Of a stretch of DNA of 64,000 nucleotides, positions 21,940 through 34,654 are shown in pieces (the first letter of the stretch is position 1; each line of letters starts with the position of its first letter). The DNA lies in contig JAVTVX010000009.1 of the NCBI GenBank assembly GCA_033439265.1, positions 4,763,609 through 4,827,608 of the forward strand, read 5' to 3'. This DNA is from Dillenia suffruticosa (lineage: Eukaryota > Streptophyta > Magnoliopsida > Dilleniales > Dilleniaceae). A model generated the notes under the pieces. That model searched no databases. It had not been told where the DNA came from and saw only the letters and a program-made list of their open reading frames with translations. Position numbers and translations under genes: made by a program.

Positions 21940-22290
21940 CAAATGTAGGGTGAAATAAGAAATTATCTTCGTTTAGTTCGAAGTGAAAAGGAAGATGGAA
22001 GTAAAAGAGGGGTGAAATAATACCCCCACTTGTGAACAGATTGAGAATGTAATGAAAATTTGTGGATAAAATTATTTTATTCTTTTTTCAACTTTACATG
22101 ACTTAAAAGGAGAGTAATACCCATTTTCCCCCTCCCACTACTTTTCACTTCGACCAAACAACTTATTTTCTTTCCTTCCACTATTACTAAACAAAATAAA
22201 AGAAAATATATTTATTTTCATTATGTGAAGTAAATTTTCCCTTCCCTTCTGCCTCTCCCTCCCCCTCCCCTTGGACGAACCAAAATTACC
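21940..22290. mobile_element. Foldback (MITE-like) element
   Basis: Arms at about 21962-22030 and 22105-22172 are imperfect reverse complements, for example gtttagttcgaagtgaaaagg at 21971 against cttttcacttcgaccaaac at 22141. The similarity continues outward through purine-rich/pyrimidine-rich flanks. No coding capacity. Precise ends and target duplication not found. Confidence 0.5.
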
Positions 22291-22364
22291 ATAAATATAC
22301 CAAGTAACTTATAAATCAAAGCTGATTAAACAAACATGATAGAATATCATAGATGTACTAACGT

Positions 22365-22545
22365 CCAGTTGATTCAATGACTGAATACTGATATTTTTTA
22401 AACAAAATTTCAAGTTCGAGTGTTGTATATAAAAAAAATAGATATTGAAAACGTTTTATTATTTAAGAATTCAATCCGATTCGAATTAAATTTAATTGAA
22501 TCCAATATTATTACTAGATATGGGTGGTATATATCAAAAGAGAAC
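22365..22545 (+). mobile_element. tRNA-like SINE candidate (body shared with copy near 35670)
   Basis: The A-box-like ttgattcaatgac and the B-box-like caagttcgagtg are followed by a body with ttcaatccgattcgaatta and ttactagatgggtg-like text. The same order recurs at 35670-35850. Confidence 0.4.
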
Positions 22546-23150
22546 AGAAAATCATACACTTCATCTTATGAACATTTATGTAAATTAAAAATTGAAAATT
22601 TACTTAGAGAAAAATATATTTTCTACCCACAGTTTTTTATTTATTTTTCACAATAGTTGAAAAGCTTATGCTACACTTTATTTATATATACTTATTCATA
22701 TTAGGAAACCTGTATTTTGTTGAAAATCACATCTCTTAAATCGAAAATAAAAAAAATATATTTCATTTATAACATTCTCTAATAAATCGGTCTCATTTTA
22801 CAGATAATCTAAACATAATTGTTTGTAAATTTATCGATTAATAACTTATTTATCAAAAAAAAAAAGTTAATATGATTATAAATTTATTGAATCATTTTTA
22901 TATATTTTTATTCAGAATAACTACAATTAATAGCAAAAAATAATATAAATTATATTAGATTGAAGCAATCCGGGGATGGAGTAGAATTTATGGTTACATT
23001 ACAAACTTGTTTTGTTTAATATTTTTGAAATATTCTTATAAAATTGCTAAGTTCAATAAATAAATAAATAAATAAAACTTATATAGCGCTGAAATCGGCC
23101 CGGCCCAAATTCTGCCCGAACACAACCCGGAACAGAGGTCTGAGCCGCAA
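22546..23150. other. AT-rich intergenic sequence
   Basis: Nothing recognisable; an AAAT run occurs at about 23056-23076. Confidence 0.6.
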
Positions 23151-23640
23151 CCGGCTAACCTCACATTGCAACCGTTGTTCAACTCTCTCCCTCTCTCTCT
23201 CTCTCTCCGGGAAGTGCTGAATAAACTCTCCTAATGTCCTCTGCGTTCCCTATTAAGCCTAAGCCCATCCATTTGTTTCAACCTTGATCCCGTCCTTAAG
23301 ACTCGTTACGCTCTTCGACTGAACTCCTTGGCTTCTCTTCAAATCAAGTGATTGTCTTTGAAACCTAATTTTTCTTTTTATTTTTTATTTTTATCTAATT
23401 CTGGTAGTTACGGGTTCGTGATTAAAACCCTAATTGTGGGTTTATTGGTGTTTGAATTCTTGTTCTTGTTTTATTGGAATGTTTAGGGTTTCATGTTTTG
23501 CGTACCGTTCGATAAATTGTGGGTTCTTTTCACCTGGGTCAATCTTTGCCAGGGCATTAACACTTGCCCATGTAAATTTGGTAACCCCTAGTTCAAATCT
23601 AGGGTTAGAATTGGATTTTTTTTGGGTCCCCGGACTTGGT
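23150..23640 (+). promoter_or_regulatory. Probable leftover promoter/5'-UTR of the helicase pseudogene
   Basis: A (CT)n leader-like tract (23186-23208) and a non-coding stretch precede the first recognisable exon by about 0.8 kb. A leader with a 5'-UTR intron would fit, but no splice site could be fixed. Confidence 0.3.
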
Positions 23641-23830
23641 CACCTTTGAGTATCCATAGCTTTGCTTCGACTAATCTCGGCCTTTGCGATTAATCTCGAC
23701 CGAGCTATCGTCGGATCCCAATCGGGAGAGAGCTCTCCTAATGTCGTTTTTGTCGCCACCAAGACTCAAATTCTGGTTTTTGGTGGGGTGCTAGTGCCCT
23801 TCCCACTAGACCAACGAAGCGGTGCCGTTT
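23640..23830 (-). mobile_element. tRNA-like SINE candidate
   Basis: On the minus strand TTGGTCTAGTGGG (23803-23815) and GAATTTGAGTCTT (23761-23773) are spaced like A and B boxes. It lies in the presumed 5' region of the DEAH-helicase pseudogene. Confidence 0.35.
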
Positions 23831-24046
23831 GAATTGGATATTTGGAGTTCTGTGCATAACCGAACGTATTAGTCCATGATCCTCACTTTTGGATCTTGTT
23901 AGTATTGTCATTGTTGTGTTTCCGCTTAGAGGCTTTGAAAATAATCACACACATACTTTGCTTCTGCATGGAGTTTATAACGTTCCATTGGGCCGAAGTT
24001 CTTTGTTATTCATCTATTTATTTATTTTTTCAAAATGTAGTTCAGG

Positions 24047-27000
24047 TGGGGAGTAAAAGCAATTTGAAGGCTTGGGTTTCAGATAAGCTAATCTCAATCT
24101 TGGGATATTCTCAACCTACTGTTGTTCAATACATCATTGGTTTGTGTAAGTCAAACTGTCTTTGCTTTCTTTGCTTCCCTCTATTTGTCTCTTGATTCAT
24201 GCGGAAATGAATTGGCGAAGTATCAAGTGAAACCATGGATGCTGGGTTTGTTTGGTCTGTTCTAAATTTTTCTATGAATAATTTCTGAAATATACAGCCA
24301 AGCAAGCGTCATCACCTGCTGATGTTGTTGGCAAGCTTGTTGAATTGGGGATCACGGCATCCACTGAGACAGACATTTTTGCTGAAGAGATTTTTGCAAG
24401 AGTGCCCAGTAAAGCTACTGGTATAAATGCTAGTGATTGCGGAAATGATGCTAATTATTTTGATCAAAGCAGTTATTTGATTATTAGAAAACCAATTAAT
24501 GTTGCTTTGGTGCCATTTGACAGCACTATCAGAAACAAGAAAGAGAGGCAGCAATGCTGGCCAAGAAGCAAAAGAGCTATGTAATTTTGGATGCTGATGA
24601 TGACGACGAAGATGTTGCTGGGGGAGAACTCGCACCGTCAACTTCTGCAGCTTTGCCATCCAAGAAAGCAGATAGCCAGAACAAACGGTATAGGAAGAAG
24701 AATGAAGATCAAGGCAACGAAGATGACGAGACAGAGTGCTTGCTTTCTGACTGATAGAGTTCGGTTTTTCCTTTGTTGTGGTAAGCTGCAAATTCTTGCA
24801 TTCTGCTATGGCTCATTCATTTCTGTTAACTGAATGCATTGGTGCAGGTGCTTGCACGGGAGGAAGAAAGACAAGTTAAAAGACGCATGTCTGATGACGG
24901 AGATGATTCTGAGGTATTGAGTTTCTTCTGGAAGGTAGTTTTTGGATGCTCAGGATGTTCTCTCTCTCTCTCTCTGTTTTTTTTTTTTTTTAATTTCAAT
25001 TTTGCTTCAGTCCTTTTCTGGGGTGGTGGGGTTTGCACTTTGCAAAGTTGGTCAACTCCATAGAATACAACATTTATAACTCTTTTAGTAGAAAGCATTA
25101 TGATTTTTCCTTTTCAAGTATAGATAACGAGTTGCAACTTTAATTTTCCTTTATTTTTTCTGTTTCCATCCAGTCCCAAGAAGATGAGATCAAAGAGAAA
25201 GGGAGCAACTGGAAAAAATTATTAGAGAATGAGATGCAGCTCGGACTAAAACGGTACTTCTTATTTTGTTAGAGTGCGGTTTCCTCTCTACCTCTGTTGC
25301 ACTCTCACACTCACATAAACAAATAAATTATTTATGGAACATTTCTCCCCTATCTTTGTATTTGCAATGCTGTTATGGAAGTTAAGTACAGCATACACCC
25401 CATAATCTCCATTCTATTGGCTTGGTTTGGGTTGGTTCCAAAGGCAGTGCTCTTTAGATAACCATGAGATTGTCTTCTTGTAAATTTTTGTTTAATGTTA
25501 TGATTGTTACCAGACAGCACACGCTACTTCATTTTTTTTGGTATAAGCTTTAATTTGTCAATGATTTGGTTGTTATCATATATGAGCTTTAATTTGGTTG
25601 CTATGCATCCATCTGAGTTAACAAAACCGAAGTTGACAAGAGAGGAAGGTGAGAAAATTGGTAATCATTGTACATCTCAATTCATTAATGAAGACATATG
25701 CAAGTCAATTTAATTACCGTTGCATTTCTTGCAATACAAAAGAGGCAATTTGAAGATCTAATGCGTTGGAGCAAAATGAAATTTCAACACTCAGGTTGGT
25801 TGTAGTTTTTCATTATATTGTCCTAGTGTCTTCTAAGTTTATGACTATTTATTTATGTCGTTAAGTTCCTTTTCTATCTGTAAAGCAGTTTCTAAGCTAT
25901 CAATGTTTACAATGTTGTTTTTGTATCTGCTTCAGGAAGGTTTCAAGACAAGAATATTTAAAGAAAATGGAGCAAAAGAAGCTGGAGGAAATAAGGTATT
26001 AGAAAATTAGACCAAATTTGTGCTGCTCTTCTTTCCAAATATATCTTTTTATTCCTCTCTAAAGGTTTTTGTTCAAATGTTTGAACATTCATACCAGAAG
26101 TTATATTTAAAGCAATGCCCTTGCTTGTTTCTATGGTCTTACATCAATTTCCTGCTTGTATTTTGTTTCAGGGATGATATTGAAGATGAACAATATCTCT
26201 TTGATGGAGTTAAGCTGACTGATAAAGAATATCAGGAGTTTAGGTACTTAAATGACATCATCCTGGACTCTGTCTCTCTCTCATGATAAACTTTTGCAGT
26301 CAAAGTTGTAAATTAAACTTTTATGGCTTACATAATCCTATTTTCGACGCAATTGGATGGGCCAGGGTTTATTTATTTTGATTCTGAGGTTTATGATATG
26401 TTCTCGGTCAAGCTCACTGTTTCTGAAAAATTTTTGCTTCAAGTATGAGTTTATCATCCAAACATCTGATTTGGACATCTCTTTTGCTAGACATATATGA
26501 TTCGTTTGTTTGGACTCTGTGTCCTCTGGCATCAGTTTTCTGTAGTGTTCAATTTTTTTTTTCAACTGTAAATAAATGATACATTTAATGAGCTCATGAA
26601 GAAACGGTCAGAAGAAAGTGATGATACAAATGAGGTAATGAACATCTGTGTCTCTTGAGATTGTCTCTATAAGATTCTTTTAGTCATTATCCTGGCTATA
26701 ATTGTACTAATCTGCTCGAGATTGTGGTTCCAAATTCATGTTTGATATCGTTTCACTGCATCTTTCTCACTCATGTTGTTGTCTTTTGTAAACTTTTTTT
26801 AGTTATGGTTTTTATGGCTAGATTAGTAAATCACCTAATTCCAACACTGGGAAGATGCTAATCAGCTTCTGATCATCAACGCTTGGGCACCATTATTGGA
26901 TTGTAAACACTTAAGTTGGAATTGGAGATTTGAGTATTCTATGAGGATTGTAAACACATAAGTATGTGAAATATGCCTTATCGTTCCCTCCTCTTTTTTG

Positions 27001-27311
27001 GCTACTGGAGTTTGTCATATGAGTAGTGGGGCCGTGATGCACCTTAAATTCTCTTTGCAACTTACTTGTATGGTTCATGTATTTCTTCTATAACTTACTT
27101 ACATCTGGAACAGTGCCATAAAGATTTTTATATATTCACTCTGGTCTGATCTTGTGGGTTATTGGCTCTGGGGTCGATTTTCCATTCAGTCTCCTTTTAG
27201 CAATTTTTCCTCGAGGCACTAGAGTTCTTATTTTGTTTGCAGATGCATCAAAGAAAATGCCTCGAGGAGAAGGACAGCCTTCATATGTCAGGCACACGAT
27301 ATCTGGCGGAA
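24047..27311 (+). pseudogene. DEAH-box pre-mRNA-splicing helicase pseudogene (PRP2/DHX16-like), helicase core deleted
   Basis: Exon-like blocks match the N-terminal region of plant DEAH1-type splicing helicases. 24047..24145 has GSKSNLKAWVSDKLIS, with the start codon position reading GTG. 24298 onward has KQASSPADVVGKLVELG. About 24526-24735 has YQKQEREAAMLAKKQKSY and an acidic stretch. About 24849-24913 has AREEERQVKRR. About 25174-25256, 25740-25793, 25937-25996 (RKVSRQEYLKKMEQKKLEE), 26172-26243 (DDIEDEQYLFDGVKL) and 26598-26635 (MKKRSEESDDTNE) follow. At 27241 a C-terminal-like piece follows (DASKKMPRGEGQ). The whole ATPase/helicase core expected between the last two blocks is missing. 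In-frame stops at 25230-25232 and 25751-25753 both look like CGA to TGA changes, and a frame shift precedes the first. Introns are retained, so this is a DNA-level duplicate or decayed gene, not a processed copy. Confidence 0.88.
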
Positions 27312-27319
27312 AATAGTGT

Positions 27320-28600
27320 AGATAGACATTTTTGTGATGCGGCATCCATTTTGTAACATTTCTTTGGGTGGGATTAAGAGAATTTTAACCTGCTCAAACT
27401 GTATATAACTTTAAGAAGTAGAGTTTTTTGCAATAAAAATTTTTGAGGAGAGTTTTGACCTCAACATGTACCCAAATATACTTTGTTACATAGTTTTTTA
27501 GATTTATATGATCTAGAAAGGCTTTTTCTTTCTTTTTGCAATCTCTCTCTCTCTCTCTCTCCTCCTCCCCCGTATGGCTACAATTTTCACGGATGAGTAT
27601 CTTTTGAATCTTGTTTGGGACATGTGTTGTGCTTTTTGACTGCAGCTATGGTTTTAATTGGGTTAGTTTGTGGGAAACCACCACTTTTAAGGAAAACCTT
27701 TTTCAGGCGAGGCAGCTTTGGGAGGTGGTTTTTGTTTTTGCCTTTTTTTTGGGGGGGGGTGGGGGGGAGGATTATATAGTTGAGAAGTCATTTTCCTGAA
27801 TTTCTTGTTTAACTTTTGTTGGTCTTTTTTTTTCTTTTTTTTTTCCCTCTTTCCTCAATTGACAAGGAAAATGTTTTCTGCGGAGTAAAATTTTGTGAAT
27901 AAAATTGTAGAACTAGTGAGATTGGTTCTGCCGTTGCAAGCTGCCTGGCAGAGGCGGCAAATGGTGATCACTGTGGTTAAATTCCATCCGATAATCATGT
28001 TAATTGCAGTGGGGGTTGGGTTTCTGTTCCGCGGCTGCAATATTGCAACTGGCCAACTTGTCTGCCTAACTCTCTACAGACTCTCCAATCTGGGGTAGGT
28101 CAGATGGTGGTCTTATTCTCATCTATGGTGATATTTTGCCAGATTCTTGTGACGGAGCAATTTTAAGAAAATTCCATGTGAATGCAAGGTCATTCATTCT
28201 ACTAGTTTTTGGTTTGGAATTTTCCTATTCATGCTATGAAAACTGTACAAAAGGTAATAAAACATGATATAGTCAAATGTAAGAGAGATTTCATTTGACA
28301 GGCATTAGGAGATAACTACTCGATTTTGTTTTCTCTTTGAAGGGCACCATGATAGTTGATTCTGAAGAGTAAGTTGTAATATGTCTCTGTCTCATCCACT
28401 CAAAATGCAGGGAAGAGAAACCTTGGCTGCACTAAAGTGATGCCCTTTGGAAAGGGGTGGTAACCTTAGCGTTGAAGTCCAGATTTTGTGATTGCCTATG
28501 ATCTTTGATTAAAAAAACCACACTTACATTTGTCTCTGTCAAATTGAATCAGTATAATTTTCATCTATTAAATTAGGAATTGTTTGAGACTTGGTAAAAC
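27320..28600. other. Intergenic region between the pseudogene and UGD 3' end
   Basis: No recognisable gene. It contains a CT repeat (27542-27561), a T-run followed by interrupted G-runs (27745-27770), and a 67-residue ORF at 27895-28098 that I could not relate to any family. Confidence 0.5.
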
Positions 28601-28886
28601 GTACAATTGACATCTTAGATAAGAACAAGAGCATTCATATAGAAGTATGAAGGCACAACAAACTTCGGAAAAAATGGAACAATATGAGTCATGCAACTTA
28701 TATTTATTCTGTAATAGAAACTTATGATCACATTCATGTAGAAAGGATTACACTGTGAAAATTTATGGTACCATCCGATGATTTTAAGACAAGCATAACA
28801 TAGAAGTATAATGAAAAGAAATGAACAAGGCAAAAAGTACAATGAATAAAATAGAATTAGTCTCAGTTCAGACAAGTTCTCTCATC

Positions 28887-30329
28887 TTATGCCACTGCAG
28901 GCATATCTTTCATCCATGGATCCAATGGCTTACCAATTGAGTAAACGATGAATCCAATCTCCCTAAGCTTTTCAACGTTCACAATATTACGGCCATCAAA
29001 CACAAAGGCAGGCTTCTGCATGTTATCATAAATCCTTTGGTAGTCAAGAGTCTTAAACTCATCCCACTCGGTTAAAATGCAGAGTCCATGAGCATCTTTG
29101 GTTGCTTCATAAGCATCCCAAACTACACTCACTTGCTTAACAGAGGCTGGACTTAGAGGCTGGAGATGAACTGGATGATCCCAATCAAACTTTTTCATCG
29201 ATAAATCCCTCTGAATCTGATCCTCGGTGACTTGTGGATCGTAGATGCTCACAGTGGCTTTATCTCCCAAAAGGCCTTTGCACACATCAATAGCCGGTGT
29301 CTCCCTTGTGTCACCGGTATCCTTCTTAAAGGCAAAACCAAGAATGGCAATCTTTTTGTCCGAAACAGTGTTGAACATGGAGGAAACTACACGATTCACA
29401 AAGCGATTCTTTTGGTAGTCATTGATCTTAATAACTTGTTTCCAGTAGTTTGCAACTTCAGGTAGGCCATTGCACTCGCATATATAGACCAGGTTGAGAA
29501 TATCCTTTTGAAAGCAAGAGCCTCCAAAGCCAACACTAGCATTGAGAAACTTTGGACCAATTCGAGTGTCCTTGCCTACAGCATGAGAAACTTGAAAAAC
29601 ATCAGCACCAGTTGCCTCACAAAGTGCAGACATTGCATTTACTGATGAAATCCTTTGTGCCAAGAAGGCATTTGCTGCTAGCTTGGATAGCTCAGCTGAC
29701 CAGAGATTGGTTGTAATGATCCTATCTTCTGGCACCCAATGAGCATAAACATCTTTCAATGCCTTAATCGCCCTTTGGCCATCCGGGGTTTCTCTACCAC
29801 CTATAAGTACTCTATCAGGCTTCAAAAGGTCTTCCATTGCAGTTCCCTCGGCAAGAAATTCTGGGTTTGAGAGAATCTGATACTTAATGCCTTTGCTGTT
29901 GTGAGTCAGAATTTTCTCAATTGCCTCTGCAGTTTTCACAGGTACCGTTGATTTCTCAACAACGATTTTGTCAGATTTTGATACATCAGCAATCATCCTA
30001 GCCGCACTCTCCCAGTAAGTCAAGTCTGCAGCTTTGCCAGCTCCAAGACCTCGCGTTTTTGTTGGAGTGTTGACAGAAACAAACACTATGTCTGCTGCTG
30101 CAACATGCCTTTCCACATCCGTGCTGAAGAGCAGGTTCTTGCCACGGCATTGCTTGACAACTTCATCAAGGCCTGGCTCATAGATGGGAAGCTGATCACT
30201 GTTCCAAGCTGTAATTCGAGAGACAGAAATATCAACCACAGCTACTTCAATTGAGGAACACTTGAGGGCAATGACTGCCATTGTTGGACCCCCAACATAG
30301 CCAGCTCCAATGCAACAGATCTTCACCAT
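28887..30329 (-). CDS. UGD: UDP-glucose 6-dehydrogenase (480 aa)
   Basis: This enzyme oxidises UDP-glucose to UDP-glucuronate with two NAD+ in the cytosol. The product feeds UDP-xylose, arabinose and galacturonate for cell-wall pectin and hemicellulose. The single intact 1,443-nt reading frame gives 480 residues, the usual plant length. Visible features are the N-terminal NAD-binding Rossmann loop GAGYVGG (8-14), STVP (127-130), [10 protein letters not shown] (155-164, with the catalytic-region Glu161), SKLAANAF with Lys216, and [10 protein letters not shown] with the catalytic Cys272. The C-terminal domain has [12 protein letters not shown]. The start ATG at 30329 gives the typical [13 protein letters not shown]. 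An acceptor eight bases upstream indicates a 5'-UTR intron. The gene is convergent with the helicase pseudogene. A candidate AATAAA poly(A) signal lies near 28703-28708 on the minus strand. Confidence 0.98.
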   Translation of the reverse strand: MVKICCIGAGYVGGPTMAVIALKCSSIEVAVVDISVSRITAWNSDQLPIYEPGLDEVVKQCRGKNLLFSTDVERHVAAADIVFVSVNTPTKTRGLGAGKAADLTYWESAARMIADVSKSDKIVVEKSTVPVKTAEAIEKILTHNSKGIKYQILSNPEFLAEGTAMEDLLKPDRVLIGGRETPDGQRAIKALKDVYAHWVPEDRIITTNLWSAELSKLAANAFLAQRISSVNAMSALCEATGADVFQVSHAVGKDTRIGPKFLNASVGFGGSCFQKDILNLVYICECNGLPEVANYWKQVIKINDYQKNRFVNRVVSSMFNTVSDKKIAILGFAFKKDTGDTRETPAIDVCKGLLGDKATVSIYDPQVTEDQIQRDLSMKKFDWDHPVHLQPLSPASVKQVSVVWDAYEATKDAHGLCILTEWDEFKTLDYQRIYDNMQKPAFVFDGRNIVNVEKLREIGFIVYSIGKPLDPWMKDMPAVA

Positions 30330-30337
30330 CTTCTTAT

Positions 30338-32045
30338 CTGGTTATCTAGGACATTGACGTAAGTACAAAACACATATTTATGTCAAATTCTCATTTCACT
30401 AGAAACTACTTTGTTTATGAATGGGTTTGCATCAATATATGTATATGCAGGATGACAAGATGGAGAAGGTTCTCAACATTAATAGGAACCATCATAGGAC
30501 AGAACTATAATTCCATGAGCAAATATTATATACAATGAATATTTCTCAAGAAAAATAAGTAAAGCCTAGTCTAGGCCAACTATAAGCATATGAAGAACAA
30601 TACGGATGTGGTGCCCTAATAAAAATTTCACACCGTCAAAAGTTATAAAATATTATACTACGTTATGTTTAAAAATTGTGTTGGACATAAATACGAACAT
30701 TTCTAAAAGTGTTAATACAACACAGTTCATTTGTTGTCTGCTTAATAAGTCTTTGTGCAAAGGAAGGGTTTGGCACCTATATCTATACTCATATCATGTT
30801 CTGCCAATATTGATAGAAATTCTAAAGAGCTAATTCCATGAACACATTTTAGTACCTACAAACTATGATATGATATGCAACGAAGAATGGGAAATGAGCT
30901 TTACTTGTGAAGCCCTTTTTACCCCAACATGTAAGAATGAAATATAATAGACATGTTGTTTCCAAAAAGACAGTTTAGTGGTACAAACCCCTCTCCAACC
31001 TGGTAATCCCATATTCAAATTATTATACAACAAAAAAAATATAACAGACATGCAATATGACAGCATATTAGTATGAAAAAGAGCAAAGAAACTCAAGTTT
31101 TTTACCTTATAAAATCACTTTTACCTTCGGGCGGAGAGAGAGAGAGAGAGTTTATGTAGAAAAGGAAAGAGATAGTGAGTCCTTAAATACCCATAACCCG
31201 AAATCTAAGATCTAACAAATGCGTGTGGTAAGAAGTCATAAAACAAGCAAAGTCATGATATTGAAAAGCAGAGATGGAACGTTCAACACGTTTCATAAGG
31301 GGTACCTTTCAGTAACAAACAAGAAAAACTCAAGACTTCCCAAAATTAAAAATCCACTCCCCATTTAAATAAATTCAACATTCAACCCACCAAAATTCTT
31401 TTGCACAAAGCCCAAACTTTCATTTCTGCCAAAAATTCAGATTATTCTAAAAAAAAAAAAAAAGACGAGTTTTCTACTCACCAAGTGCTGTAAATGATCA
31501 CATCTTTTGACCCAAAAAGATACCCACTTTTTATATTCATTGAAATGTATATAACTGCGCATACACATTTTTTTTTATAGATGAATAATGAAAATGACAA
31601 CAACTAAACAACAAAAGTTGACATATGAGTAAAACCCATGTTCCAAAATTTGAAAAATATTGTTCTTTTTTAAAAATTAAAAAAAAAAAATCTGATCCTA
31701 ATTTTCAAATTGAATAATAAAATTACCCAAAAACCCAGGGTTTTGAACAAAACCCATGTCCCAAAATGCATAAAAAGGGAATTTGTTACATAAAAAAGAA
31801 AAGGAAATCAAAGTCAATATAATAACAGGGATAGGTAGTGCTTTTCATGTGGACTAATGGATCATAACCAAACCACCCAGATTAAAGCTTAAGAGTGCAG
31901 AAACAACGTGTTTGGATGGTGCAAAAAGTGCGTATATGAGGGAAATCGACACCAAAGTCGTTTCATTTGATTGTGAAGGAACAACGTAGTGGTTTGAAAC
32001 CTTAATTTCAAGGAGCATTTAATTGGAAGATTAACGTGATTGTAC
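30338..32045 (-). other. Predicted 5'-UTR intron of UGD
   Basis: Acceptor AACCAG|ATAAGAAG just before the ATG exon (exon right end 30337) and donor GTCAG|GTACAA (exon left end 32046) bound a 1.7 kb non-coding, A/T-rich intron. Plant UGD genes commonly have a leader intron. Other possible donors exist (for example near 31128 and 31480), so the exact structure is uncertain. Confidence 0.55.
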
Positions 32046-32180
32046 CTGACTATTAGCCCCCAAACCAGCACAAGAAAAGGGAAATGTAAAAGAGTCTTCA
32101 ACAACACAACGAGAGAGAGAGAGAGAGAGAGAGTTTGTTTTAAGGTTTAATCGGGCGTTGGTTGGAGTTTATATTTAAGT
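32046..32180 (-). promoter_or_regulatory. UGD leader exon, CT repeat and TATA box
   Basis: On the minus strand TAAATATAAAC at 32167-32177 is a good TATA box. About 30 nt downstream is a CT-repeat leader (plus-strand (GA)n, 32111-32133), then the leader exon to the donor at 32045. Confidence 0.6.
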
Positions 32181-32394
32181 ATGATATCTCATTTTTCTTT
32201 TTATTTGTTACACAAAAATTCAAAACTAGAATTATTGTATTGAGGAAAAGTTGTGATCATTAAACTTTCGTATTCGAGATTTATATCTCAATTGTAATTA
32301 AACTCTCCCCCTTTCTCTCCCCCCTCTCCCTCCCCCTCCCCTGACTCTTTATTTATTTTTGGTAAAATAAAACACACACAAAGGCCAACGAAGA

Positions 32395-34645
32395 CTAAAA
32401 ACCTAACTCCTCAACTCAAGCAGGCCTTGGCCCACCTATCCTACGAAACCCCACTCCCATTACATCTATAGAGAGCAAATTGAGAAGTTCATGTGGAGGA
32501 TCATCCAAGACTGTGATACCGAAATTAGATTTGAGACCCATCTTGGCAAGGACATCGGTGCACCCATTAACTTCTCGAAAAACATAGAGAACTTGACTCA
32601 CTCCTAACTCTAACATTTGCTCTTTGCAATCTAGACTGATCGGGTGGAGAGGGTGATTCTCTTCCGCATTGAACAATAGCTGCACTATCTACTTCCACTT
32701 GCAGCTGCTCAATATTCAATCTTTTAGCCAACTTTAGGCCTTCCCTCAGACCCCACATTGCCGCAGTAATGATGTCCGCTTTTTCAATGTTTACGGTGTA
32801 ACCTTTCAACCAACTCCCATCTTCCTTTCTCAGGAGACCATCTGCACCGGCTTTCCTAGTCACCAAAGAGACGCTCTATCCATACTTAACTTTATCCTGC
32901 CAGCATTGGGGGGATGTCATTTGATCCAAAGGATCTCTCTGGTAGAAGCTTCCCGCTTAGTCTCGAAAGCAGCAACCCAGCTCCTGCTCAGATCAATAAT
33001 CTCTTTGATAGTCAATTGAGTGTTTTGGAACTTATTCTCCATAACCAACTTACATCTCCTCTTCCAAAGGGACCAAACAACAACAGGAAAGAAAGGCTCT
33101 AACTTAGTTTCCATACCTTTCTTCAACCAACTTCCCAACTCCTCTGTCCAAAACTAGCAGTCATCTTCCATGTACCTCCACTACTCTTCCCAAATTTTCT
33201 TAGACTCCCCACAATCTCGAAGCACATGCAAAAAACTTTCCTCCGACTTACCACATTGCTAGCATAAGTCATTTTCAGCAAACCCCCTTTCTTCCTTATT
33301 TTGTTCGTCAGACACTTATCAAGCCTAGCTGTCCATATAAAAAACTTCACATTTTCAGGGGTCTTGGCTTTCCAAATGCAATTCCATCCTTTTTCTTCCT
33401 AAGCCTCAGAAGACTCCCCGATCTGAAGAGCACCATTCGCACTGCTGACAAAAAAATCTCCATTCTCAGAGAACTTCCAATACAATGAATCTGAAGCATC
33501 CAACCTCCCAAACATAATACCAAAGATCTCTTCTACCTTCTCAGGAGGCATCCAATTGCAAAGATCTTGGATTTTCCATCTTCCATCAAAGCCAATGAAA
33601 TCTGCAACTTTGAAATGGGGAAGAATTCTTTGCTAGGTTTGTTGGATATGCTCAATAAGACGGCTGTCACCTACCTAATTGTCCCTCCAAAAATCAATAT
33701 CTTTCCTATTACCCACTCTCCATTTTAAACCCTTCAAAATACACTCCTTACAATTTAAGATGCCCTTACACACTATAGATTTCGTAGACGGATTGCTGAT
33801 ACTGCAGAAGCTTGACTCCTTGAGATGGCTCTGAGAATTTGATAGCAGAGGGACTCCTCACCTTTTAGCACTCTCCAACCCAATTTAGCAAGTATCGCCA
33901 CATTACTCTCCCTCATCTTCCTCACGCCTAGACCCCCCCACCTTTTGGCTTTGCAAAGTGTCTCTCAATTCACTAAATGCACCTTTCTTTCCCCTTCCTT
34001 GCTTCCCAAAGGAAGCTCCTATTAAGTTTATCCAACTTGTTACATGTGTCTTTTGGAAGCCTCGTCGTTTGCATGGTGTACAGGGGAATGGTAGCATTCA
34101 CGGACTGGATAAGGGTCCGTCTCCTAGCAGCGTTCAATACTTTAGCTTTCCAATTCTGAAGTTTGTTTTGAACCTTCTTCACCAAGTGATTATAAATGTT
34201 TCTTTTCACTCTCTTATGGATGGTGGGGACCTCTAAATATTTACCTAAATCCACTGAAGGAACAAATTTACTCAAGGTCATCAGGGAGCTTTTAGAGGTC
34301 CAAGGAGTATTAGGGGAGAACCAAATTCTTGATTTTGAGTCATTGATCTCCAACCCATTTTCCTCTAAGAATTCCCTTAAACACTCTAAAATAGAATTGA
34401 AATTCAAGTACTCTACCTCCGCACACAAAAGAAGATCATCGGCAAAGAACAAGTGAGAGATTGGAGGGCTCTTTTTGGATGCTCTTAAAGGTTTTCATCT
34501 TCCCTTCCTGAACCTCTCCTGAATCTTGTATGCAAGCCTTTCCATTACAAAGATGAATAGGTAATGAGATAGAGGATCACCCTGTTTAAGGCCTTACCCC
34601 ATTTTCATGGGAGGGAGAAGCTCACTATTCCAAATCAAAGACACA
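32395..34645 (-). mobile_element. L1-type LINE fragment: reverse transcriptase end, zinc-binding region and RNase H
   Basis: Read on the minus strand from right to left: GLKQGDPLSHYLF (about 34590), then FADDLLLCAEV (about 34440), then RT thumb/connection (ARRRTLIQSVNATIPLYTM). Next come the zf-RVT-like zone (WTARLDKCLTNKIRKKGG; about 33123-33350), VVWSLWKRRCKLVMEN, and a C-terminal RNase H (ADIITAAMWGLREGLKLAK, EVDSAAIV; 32416-32866). Frames are broken many times. It is truncated at its 5' side near 34645, where it abuts the RTE fragment. Confidence 0.85.
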
Positions 34646-34654
34646 TTGCCATAA

